From assembly GCA_047620505.1 (NCBI GenBank), contig JBLHKS010000078.1, forward strand, positions 1 through 28,874: 28,874 nt of DNA. Reading direction: 5' to 3'. The position numbers and the translations under genes were made by a program. Below the pieces are notes generated by a model. The model was not told the origin of the DNA and searched no databases. It was given only the letters and a program-made list of their open reading frames with translations. The DNA is from JBLHKS01 sp047620505 (lineage in GTDB: Bacteria; Verrucomicrobiota; Verrucomicrobiia; Verrucomicrobiales; DEV007). Shown one piece after another: positions 23,024 to 28,874 of the stretch. The first letter of the stretch is position 1, and every line of letters starts with the position of its first letter.

Positions 23024-23535
23024 ATGCAATCGCCCCACAGCCCTCGTCCGAGGATGAAAAACTGGAACGCGAGCTTCGTGATTTTGAAGTCGTCGGTCCG
23101 CGTCCGGGATTGAAAGAGCGGATTCGCGCGGAGGCTGCCGAGCTTGGCGTCGAGTCACAGGATTCGAAGAAAATCGTCCGCTTTCCCGCGCTCCAAACCT
23201 GGATTTCGTCCGCAGCCGCGCTGGTCGCCCTTGCGTTCGGGATCGCACTCTGGATGGAGACGGAAAAGCCAGTCGAGAAGGCGGTTCCGCTTGGAAATCG
23301 CGGCCTTGCCGGTGGGGATCCGACTCCGGCTCACCGGCCTTACACGCTGGTTGATCAAGTTCTCGTCAATCAAGTAAATGACGGCGTGATTTTTACCGAA
23401 GACAATCAGCCGATGTGGCAGCTCCGCTACGATTTTATTAATCGAGCCGAATGGCAGGACGTGGAAACAGGCGAAACGCGCGAAGTCGTCGCCCCTGAAC
23501 AACGGATCTTTTTCATGCCTGTCCGTCACGACTGA
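23020..23535 (+). CDS. Putative anti-sigma factor, single-pass membrane protein
   Basis: Its ATG overlaps the sigma-factor stop (ATGA), and it has the only strong Shine-Dalgarno in the window (AAGGAG, 8 bases upstream), fitting translational coupling. The 171-residue product has an acidic/basic helical cytosolic part (1-57), one membrane segment (about 59-79) and a periplasmic domain of about 90 residues. No zinc-finger HxxxCxxC motif is present, so it is not a classical ZAS anti-sigma factor. The role is inferred from gene order and topology; no specific family was recognised. Confidence 0.72.
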   Translation: MNAIAPQPSSEDEKLERELRDFEVVGPRPGLKERIRAEAAELGVESQDSKKIVRFPALQTWISSAAALVALAFGIALWMETEKPVEKAVPLGNRGLAGGDPTPAHRPYTLVDQVLVNQVNDGVIFTEDNQPMWQLRYDFINRAEWQDVETGETREVVAPEQRIFFMPVRHD

Positions 23536-23560
23536 GAGAATTTCCAACAACACTATATCT

Positions 23561-24619
23561 ATGAAATTGAACCCACGATTCATCTCGCTTGCCGCGATCC
23601 TCTCCGGATTTGCGATTGCGGGATCCGCATTCGCCCAAGAGCCAGCCCCGCAGACTCCTCCGAAGGATCCCAAGCCGTCGAAGCAACCTCAAAGCCAACC
23701 GCCTAAGCAAAAACAGCAGCAACCCAAACCACATCGACAGCCCAGCGGGCAAGCGTCTCAACTTGAGAAGCAGGCTTTCCTCGGCGTGGCGTCATCACCG
23801 CTGGATCCGAGTCTGCAATCGCAGCTTGGACTCGAGAGCGGCTTCGGTTTGCTCGTCAGGCACATTCAGGAGGGCTCACCAGCTGAGGAAGTGCTTCAAG
23901 CGCACGATGTTCTGATCAAGCTCGATGACCAGAAGCTGATCAATCAGGACCAGCTCGCTGTGCTCGTGCGAGCCGCGGGCAAGGATGCGCAAATCAAACT
24001 GACGGTTTTTCGAGGCGGAAAAGAAGAGACGGTCGAGGTGACCCTGACCGAGCGCGAAGTTCCGGTCCATGGCTTTTTCGGCAACGCAGAGCGGTCTTCG
24101 AATCCCGGAGCTGGGATCTCGTTCCACATTCCGATGCCGACTGATCAGGGACCTGGCCAGCCCTTTGGCTTCGACCCGCAGCAAGTCGAGCGCGAAATGC
24201 GCCAGATGCGCCAAGACATCGAGCGCAGAATTCGCGATCAGCACCAGGGGCAGAATCAGAATCGCGGTCCACGTCCGCCGGAGTTCCCGGGCGGGGTGGA
24301 TGTCAGGATCGAAACGCACTCGAGCTCGAATGGGGAAAAGGATCAGGATTCGAATTCGGCCACATCCAGCAGCACGATGCGCAAAGCGACTTGGGTCGAG
24401 AATGACGTCGTGATGTCGCTGAGCGACGATGGGAAGTCCAAAACGCTAACGATCGACAAGGGTGGTAAGCGGGTTTTCGATGGCAAAATCGACACGGACG
24501 CTCAGCTCGAAAAGATCCCCGAAGAAGTCCGCGAAAACGTCGAACGGCTCTTGAAGCGGCTTAAAGTCGGCCCCAAACCAGCAGCAGCTGCTGGCGGCGG
24601 AGCTGGCGGAATTTTCTAG
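23561..24619 (+). CDS. Secreted PDZ-domain protein
   Basis: The 352-residue protein has a signal peptide (1-25, AFA/QE), a long Pro/Gln/Lys-rich linker (26-68), a PDZ domain (about 72-163; FLGVASSPLDPSLQSQLGL, LLVRHIQEGSPAEEVLQAHDVLIKLDDQKL), a second low-complexity part, and a helical C-terminus (EEVRENVERLLKRLK). No trypsin-like protease domain accompanies the PDZ, so it is not a DegP/DegS protease. As third gene of the sigma/anti-sigma operon it may be a periplasmic sensor or scaffold. It ends PAAAAGGGAGGIF, the Ala run being palindrome-coded. The gene begins 25 bp after the anti-sigma gene without a Shine-Dalgarno sequence. Confidence 0.88.
   Translation: MKLNPRFISLAAILSGFAIAGSAFAQEPAPQTPPKDPKPSKQPQSQPPKQKQQQPKPHRQPSGQASQLEKQAFLGVASSPLDPSLQSQLGLESGFGLLVRHIQEGSPAEEVLQAHDVLIKLDDQKLINQDQLAVLVRAAGKDAQIKLTVFRGGKEETVEVTLTEREVPVHGFFGNAERSSNPGAGISFHIPMPTDQGPGQPFGFDPQQVEREMRQMRQDIERRIRDQHQGQNQNRGPRPPEFPGGVDVRIETHSSSNGEKDQDSNSATSSSTMRKATWVENDVVMSLSDDGKSKTLTIDKGGKRVFDGKIDTDAQLEKIPEEVRENVERLLKRLKVGPKPAAAAGGGAGGIF
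24581..24594. repeat. Dispersed palindrome copy 12 (13/14)
   Basis: GCAGCAGCTGCTGG near the 3' end of the PDZ gene, read as P-A-A-A-A-G. An extra CAG unit precedes it. Again the copy is close to a stop codon. Confidence 0.88.
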
Positions 24620-24654
24620 GCGATCCGCACATTTTTCTTTTTCAACTCAGTCAG

Positions 24655-24691
24655 AAAACGTCGTCCGGGAAAATTTCCGGGCGGCGTTTTT
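24655..24691 (+). terminator. Rho-independent terminator of the sigma/anti-sigma/PDZ operon
   Basis: A 12-bp stem AACGTCGTCCGG (24657-24668) pairs with CCGGGCGGCGTT (24677-24688), including two or three G-T wobble pairs, around the loop GAAAATTT, and runs into TTTTT (24687-24691). It lies 36 bp after the PDZ stop and closes the three-gene operon. Confidence 0.88.
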
Positions 24692-24729
24692 GTTTGCGGG
24701 TTCGTCTCTGCTGGCGGATTTGAGTCGAG

Positions 24730-24969
24730 ATGAGTTCGACCTCAACTCCTGAGCTGAATCCCGGAAACCCGGAAACGGTCGCGGTGAAGGCAATCGGCGT
24801 TCCCATTCCCAAAGACGTTCGCGAGCGATTGAACGAGTACAACGACGTCATGGGCGTCGCGGTGGAAAAGGCGATCGATGAAAATCGGCACCTTGGGATT
24901 GGACTTGAAAGCCAACCGAAAGATCCGGCCAAGGTCGAGGCGGACGTTCCGGCGACTCCGCAAAAATAA
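24730..24969 (+). CDS. Small hypothetical protein (79 aa)
   Basis: I do not recognise a family. The product is hydrophilic with one amphipathic helix (IPKDVRERLNEYNDVMGVAVEKAIDEN) and disordered ends rich in Pro, Lys and Glu; no signal peptide or membrane segment. It starts only 38 bases after a strong terminator, so its promoter would have to overlap that terminator or lie very close to the ATG; this weakens the call. No Shine-Dalgarno is seen. It converges on the next reverse gene. Confidence 0.45.
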   Translation: MSSTSTPELNPGNPETVAVKAIGVPIPKDVRERLNEYNDVMGVAVEKAIDENRHLGIGLESQPKDPAKVEADVPATPQK

Positions 24970-24985
24970 TTCGAATTCCGGCCAA

Positions 24986-25018
24986 CAAAAAGCGCGAACC
25001 GGTCATCCGATTCGCGCT
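24986..25018 (-). terminator. Terminator of the reverse-strand gene 25046-25555
   Basis: Stem AGCGCGAA (24991-24998) / TTCGCGCT (25011-25018), with an inner CGG/CCG pair and a TCAT loop. On the reverse strand it is followed by a T run (A run at 24987-24991 on the forward strand), so it terminates the reverse gene and may also stop forward transcripts weakly. Confidence 0.85.
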
Positions 25019-25045
25019 CTCCAGAAAGTTTGTTGATCAGGCTGC

Positions 25046-25555
25046 CTACTTCTCAAGAGCGGCCTTCACCAAAGCGATGAACGCCTCCTTCGCTTCGTCA
25101 GCCGCTTCTGCGGGTGCGGTCATTTTGATGAAGACGGCCGTGGTTTCGCCCTCGAGGATCGCTCCGAGCATCTTGTAACCGTCCTTCGGCGTCTTGTTTC
25201 CGCCAAAGGGAGGGCCATCGAGATAGACTCCACTCAGTTCGACGATCGTCGCGTTGTCGGCGAGCTTTTCGATTTTCTCGTCGGTCGGGCCGCCTTGGAA
25301 TTGCCCTTTCCAGCGAGTGATGTTGGCTTCAACGCCGCTTTTGCCGAATTCGAAAAAGACAGCCACCGGACTTTCGTCGCCGCTTCCGTCAAATTTGAGT
25401 TCAGCTTTGCGCATGCTGCTGGTCGGGGCCTGTGCAGTCCATTTTTCGCCGGGTTTGAAGACGAAGCCGCCTACCGAGAAAGGCTCGGCGCTGGCGGTCG
25501 AAAGGCCGAGGCCGGCCAGGATCGTGATAATCAGGGAGAATCGGAGTTTGCTCAT
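25046..25555 (-). CDS. Secreted hypothetical protein (169 aa)
   Basis: No family recognised. From ATG 25555 there is a signal peptide (about 1-23, ending ASA). The mature part is a compact alpha/beta domain with FSVGGFVFKPGEKWTAQAPTSSMRKAEL, a DGSGDESPVAVFFEFG strand region, a WKGQF motif, and the C-terminal helix ADEAKEAFIALVKAALEK. It resembles small secreted proteins of planctomycetes and verrucomicrobia by eye, but I cannot name a domain. The frame is open to 25567, four residues longer, but 25555 gives a standard signal peptide. It is divergent from the flavoenzyme gene and ends in a good terminator. Confidence 0.75.
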   Translation of the reverse strand: MSKLRFSLIITILAGLGLSTASAEPFSVGGFVFKPGEKWTAQAPTSSMRKAELKFDGSGDESPVAVFFEFGKSGVEANITRWKGQFQGGPTDEKIEKLADNATIVELSGVYLDGPPFGGNKTPKDGYKMLGAILEGETTAVFIKMTAPAEAADEAKEAFIALVKAALEK

Positions 25556-25695
25556 AATGTGGGCCACTTAGACGCGGGAATGCGCGATTTCCACAAAATT
25601 CGATTCTGCGGCTGCTGGCGGGGACTGTGTCTGTACTCAAAGCTCGAAATTTTGGCTTGCCTGAACTTGTGCGAATTCGGTAGGATCGATTCGTT

Positions 25696-27489
25696 ATGCC
25701 TGACTACGTTAATCATGAACTCAATGTGCGGTTTAAGCATGCGACTCCGCCAAACGCGCCGATCGACAGTATCGAGAAACTGGGAGAGCTAATCCAGAAC
25801 GAGAACAAGCCGGAAGGAGGCCGGAAGGTGAAGCTCTATGGAGGCAAACATAGCTTCAACCACATCCTGAAGAACGGTGAGAACGACTACCTCATCGATT
25901 CTAAGCAGATTGATGGCATGCAGGGGATCAAACCGGATGCGACCAATCTGACGGTCGAGATCGGAGGCGCTGTCACTCTCGGCGAAGCGATCCACAAGCT
26001 CAGTCAGCACAATCTGCACCTTCCGATCATGGGCGGATGGTACTCTCAGACGGTCGCTGGTTTGATCGCGACCTCGACGCACGGAAGTAGCATTTCTGAC
26101 GGCTCTTTTTCGGACTACGTCGAGGCCGTCAAAGTCATCGGAGCGGACGGTAAAGAAACGAATTGGATCTCTGGCAACAGCGATGAGATGAAGGCTTGGA
26201 GATGCAATTTGGGGCAACTGGGAATCGTCACTCGAATCCGGTTCAAGGTAAAGAAGGGCTTCTGGCTGAGAGTCAAGACAAGCGAAGCGATGGGGGATAC
26301 GGAGGCTTTTCGGGAAATTCACGAGATCCACAGCAAATCAGTTTCGAACACAAGCCAGCCGCTTATCAACATGATGTGGATTCCGTATTGGGACCAGTGT
26401 TTCATTCGCACGCTCCATCCCACCGGAAAAAGAGAGCGAAACAAAATTGCGCGGAAGCTGGAGCGCAAAGCGTTCGACAAGAAGACCAAGGAGTTGGTCA
26501 TGATGCACACCCGAGCCATTCAGGCTTACGACTTTGGTGTGGGCTGGTCAAAAGGCACGTTAGACGCCGCGGGACGATTTCTGTATCAGTACATACTTCG
26601 TGGGCGTTTTTTGAAGGACGACGGCGCGATCGCTGAGTCGTTTCGTATCTTTCTATACGGGCAGTACCGCGAAGCGAAGGCTTGCCAGCAGCTGCGGATG
26701 GTGAACAACGTCGAGTACGCTGTAGATGGGCTGAAATTGTTCGATATTTTCAAAAGGATGAAGAGGGCGCTGCTGGATCAGAAAAGATCAGGCAATGTCT
26801 TGAATTACCCACGAGTTCACATCCGATTTACGAATGAGAAGAACCTTACTTTGATTGGTTTGAATCAAGGGCGACGTACGGCGTACATCGGTACTTATTT
26901 TGGCGGCGTAGTCGATGCCGATGGGAAAGGAGGGAACGCCGCCATCGCCGAAGACTTCGAACAAATCATCAGTGAAGCGGGCGGGCGGCCGCACTGGGGC
27001 AAATACCGTTATTCTGATGACGATAAATTTCTAGAGGAGTACCCGCACTGGGACACCTTTCAGAGATTGCGGGACGAGATGGATCCGAACAACGTCTTCT
27101 CCGACGGAGGGGCGAACATGTTTCACAAGCTCGATCCCTTCGTTGATCACGACAAGATTGCTGAAATCGTGGCCGCCAGGACTGACCCGCGAAAGATCGA
27201 TCCAGATTGGTTTCCGATTCCACTCTATCTCCTTGGAAATTCGGAGTCCGACGATTTGCCCTACGGTCCTCACAAGACTCAGTCGGCGGGAGATGCGATC
27301 AAAGCGTTAAAGAAATCCCAGGAAGAATTAGATAAGGAAATGAAAGCCGCTGAGAAGGAGCGAGCAAAGCGAGAGGAGCGGCGCAAAAAGAAAGAAGAAA
27401 AGGCGGCCGCGGAAAAGAAAAAGAAGCAGGAAAGGGCAAAGAAAAAGGAAGCGAGAAAGAAGAAAAAGGCGGCAAAGAAAAAGCCGTGA
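25696..27489 (+). CDS. FAD-linked oxidase, L-gulono/D-arabinono-lactone oxidase family, with Lys-rich tail
   Basis: A vanillyl-alcohol-oxidase-type flavoprotein (597 residues). The FAD-binding part has KLYGGKHSFNH (47-57; H52 is at the position that carries covalent FAD in some relatives), VEIGGAVTLGEAIHKL, GGWYSQTVAGLIATSTHGSS (113-132) and NLGQLGIVTRIRFKV (171-185). The C-terminal ALO-like part has GGRPHWGKYRY (about 430) and the DEMDPNNVFSDGGANMFHKL end. Such enzymes oxidise aldonolactones or sugar alcohols; the substrate is not determined. From about 540 to the end is a Lys/Glu/Ala-rich charged tail unlike the family. A weak TAGGA lies 10 bases before the ATG. The gene has no exact palindrome core (nearest 26685-26698, 12/14). 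Confidence 0.87.
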   Translation: MPDYVNHELNVRFKHATPPNAPIDSIEKLGELIQNENKPEGGRKVKLYGGKHSFNHILKNGENDYLIDSKQIDGMQGIKPDATNLTVEIGGAVTLGEAIHKLSQHNLHLPIMGGWYSQTVAGLIATSTHGSSISDGSFSDYVEAVKVIGADGKETNWISGNSDEMKAWRCNLGQLGIVTRIRFKVKKGFWLRVKTSEAMGDTEAFREIHEIHSKSVSNTSQPLINMMWIPYWDQCFIRTLHPTGKRERNKIARKLERKAFDKKTKELVMMHTRAIQAYDFGVGWSKGTLDAAGRFLYQYILRGRFLKDDGAIAESFRIFLYGQYREAKACQQLRMVNNVEYAVDGLKLFDIFKRMKRALLDQKRSGNVLNYPRVHIRFTNEKNLTLIGLNQGRRTAYIGTYFGGVVDADGKGGNAAIAEDFEQIISEAGGRPHWGKYRYSDDDKFLEEYPHWDTFQRLRDEMDPNNVFSDGGANMFHKLDPFVDHDKIAEIVAARTDPRKIDPDWFPIPLYLLGNSESDDLPYGPHKTQSAGDAIKALKKSQEELDKEMKAAEKERAKREERRKKKEEKAAAEKKKKQERAKKKEARKKKKAAKKKP

Positions 27490-27553
27490 ATTCCAGGGTT
27501 CTTTGATCCGACTACCTGCAAGATAGCGTTTTGGCCCGCCGTGTTTCGGGCGC

Positions 27554-28874
27554 ATGAAATTTCGTATTCTCGCTCCCCTTTTTCTCTTCGCCATCGTCAG
27601 CAGCTGCTGGGCTGACTGGAACCAGTGGCGCGGGCCGAATCGCGACGGAAAAGCGCTGAACGCGGAGCTTCCGGATTCCTGGCCGGAGGGATTCACGCCG
27701 GCGAAATTGTGGGAAAGCGAGGAGATTCCGTCTGACCACTACGGCGGTCACGGGAGCGTTTCGATTGCTGATGGCAAAGTCTTCGGGGCGATCGTCTGGC
27801 ATCGTGATGAGCCGACCACGACGCGGATTTTGACTCGGCGCGAGATGGGAAATCTGGGTCATCGCACCAACGACTTCAACGAGGAGCTGATGGCGAAATT
27901 CGAGGAGGCTCGAATGAATTTGAATCCGCGTTTGCGCGGAAAAATGCTCGATGATTGGGGGAAAACCTGGGCGCAGGAGAATCTCGACGAAGAGCAGCTG
28001 TTGCGCTACGAAAGCTGGGTTGTCAGCCGCTTCAAGCAGGGGAAATCCGCGATTCCGTGGAGCGATCTGGAAATGATTCAGGCGATCGTCGACAACGAAT
28101 TCGAATCTGCGGACGCTTTCCAGAAATGGGTCGACGAGCAGAAATGGGCTGATCCGGAGTCGGCAGGCAAGCTGATGGAAGCGATGCCGAACACGAAAAT
28201 GATGGCTAACGATGTTGTGATTTGCGTGAGCCTCGAAACCGGCGAAACGCTTTGGAAATTCGAGGTTCCCGGCGCGCCGACTGGGCGGAGTTCGTCCAGC
28301 ACGCCCGCGGTTGCGGACGGAATCGTCTACGGGATGCTGAGCGGAAATCTTTACGCCGTCAGTGCCGAGAACGGCGAACAAATCTGGCGGCACGAACCGG
28401 AAAAGACGCGGTCGATCGCTTCATCGCCGATGGTCGCGAACGGTAAAGTTTTTGTGCAGACGGAAAAGCTCTTGGCTTTCGATGGTAAAACCGGCGAGCT
28501 GCTTTGGGAATCGGACGCGGTCCGCAACACGACCTCTTCGCCGACGATCTGGCGCGGATTCGTGATCTGCAACGACAACAAGGATCTCGTCGGTCTCGAC
28601 ATTGATTCCGGCGAGGAAAAATGGCGCAAACCAGCGGGCGGCCAAGGCACGCCGTCGATCGTCGGCGATCACCTCGTCGTCGTCAGCAACAATTTCGGGC
28701 TGCGCGCGTTTCGGCTTTCGATCGAAGGAGCGCAGGAAGCCTGGACGAAGGAATTTACGACCCGCCGTTACAACGAAACGCCGATCATTCACGACGGCCA
28801 CGTTTACCATCTCGGCGGCTCGATGCACGCTTGCGTCGACCTCGAAACTGGCGAAACAAAGTGGGAAGTCGAAC
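27554..28874 (+). CDS. PQQ-type beta-propeller protein, 3'-truncated by window edge
   Basis: The frame from ATG 27554 stays open to the last base (440 codons). The signal peptide (MKFRILAPLFLFAIVSSCWA) is followed by the family start DWNQWRGPNRDGKALNAELPDSWPEG. PQQ/BamB-like repeats follow: VSLETGETLWKFEVPG, NLYAVSAENGEQIWRHE, LLAFDGKTGELLWESD, LVGLDIDSGEEKWRKP and VDLETGETKWEV. Residues about 85-205 form a helical, charged insert between propeller repeats. In planctomycetes and verrucomicrobia such proteins are common secreted or periplasmic propellers without a known ligand; the class does not prove PQQ binding. The C in SSCW could be either part of the signal or a lipobox-like Cys, but the preceding VSS is atypical. 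Confidence 0.92.
   Translation, partial: MKFRILAPLFLFAIVSSCWADWNQWRGPNRDGKALNAELPDSWPEGFTPAKLWESEEIPSDHYGGHGSVSIADGKVFGAIVWHRDEPTTTRILTRREMGNLGHRTNDFNEELMAKFEEARMNLNPRLRGKMLDDWGKTWAQENLDEEQLLRYESWVVSRFKQGKSAIPWSDLEMIQAIVDNEFESADAFQKWVDEQKWADPESAGKLMEAMPNTKMMANDVVICVSLETGETLWKFEVPGAPTGRSSSSTPAVADGIVYGMLSGNLYAVSAENGEQIWRHEPEKTRSIASSPMVANGKVFVQTEKLLAFDGKTGELLWESDAVRNTTSSPTIWRGFVICNDNKDLVGLDIDSGEEKWRKPAGGQGTPSIVGDHLVVVSNNFGLRAFRLSIEGAQEAWTKEFTTRRYNETPIIHDGHVYHLGGSMHACVDLETGETKWEVE
27597..27610. repeat. Dispersed palindrome copy 13 (13/14)
   Basis: TCAGCAGCTGCTGG inside the signal-peptide coding part of the propeller gene, read in the third frame as V-S-S-C-W. Confidence 0.88.

Noticed and set aside
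4139..27610. Palindromes as a CRISPR array or transposon ends
   Set aside because: Copies are 1.4-3 kb apart with whole genes between, lie inside coding frames without disrupting them, and have no target duplications, transposase or cas genes.
4139..27610. Palindromes as simple trinucleotide (CAG/CTG) expansion
   Set aside because: Copies keep a fixed 12-14-bp palindromic form; only the copy at 24581 has an extra CAG unit, so slippage does not explain the set.
27512..28393. 293-residue reverse ORF opposite the propeller gene
   Set aside because: It is antisense to a clear PQQ-type protein with a signal peptide and repeats; composition (many Arg, Pro, Phe, His) is typical of a shadow frame.
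1..28874. tRNA, rRNA or riboswitch genes
   Set aside because: No cloverleaf with conserved tRNA arms, no rRNA sequence and no known riboswitch core was recognised by eye in the gaps.

Overview
The window looks like chromosomal DNA of a Verrucomicrobiota-type bacterium. Supporting signs are a secreted DUF1549/DUF1553 protein with a CxxCH motif, a CrtC-like lipocalin, an ECF sigma/anti-sigma/PDZ operon, an S11 with a long acidic leader, and start codons that almost never carry a Shine-Dalgarno sequence. This assignment is inferred from gene content read by eye; no database search was made.

Layout. 1-3850 is the end of a ribosomal/secretion cluster: 5'-truncated secY, map, rpsK, rpsD and a strong terminator. 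Several genes usual at this place (infA, rpmJ, rpsM, rpoA, rplQ) are absent. 3876-6174 holds a small reverse ORF and a sodium:solute symporter with a large duplicated loop insert. 6175-9253 is the replication-initiation locus (leader with a long inverted repeat, dnaA, dnaN). 9243-15082 is a reverse-strand operon: membrane-fusion protein, RND transporter, secreted lipocalin. 15193-18637 has an alpha/beta hydrolase, rpsT, a GYF_2-domain membrane protein and a family-4-like uracil-DNA glycosylase that has lost most of its Fe-S ligands. 18710-20229 is an ATPase/DUF234 gene with four alternating copies of a 14-bp site directly upstream. 20327-24691 holds the DUF1549/DUF1553 protein, a lipoprotein, and the sigma/anti-sigma/PDZ operon closed by a terminator. 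24730-28874 holds two small hypothetical genes, an aldonolactone-oxidase-like flavoenzyme with a lysine-rich tail, and a PQQ-type beta-propeller protein cut by the window end.

The most striking signal is not a gene. A perfect palindrome, CCAGCAGCTGCTGG (core CAGCAGCTGCTG), is scattered through the window. I count 13 exact copies of the 12-bp core between 4139 and 27610, mostly 1.4-3 kb apart, plus several near copies. Chance would give far less than one. Copies sit both between genes and inside them; inside genes they are read in all three frames (AAA, QQLL or SSCW). They lie on genes of unrelated function, so the constraint appears to be on DNA rather than protein. It resembles, in behaviour but not sequence, the highly iterated palindrome of cyanobacteria or DNA-uptake/chromosome-organising signals. 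No transposase, tRNA, rRNA or CRISPR array was found.
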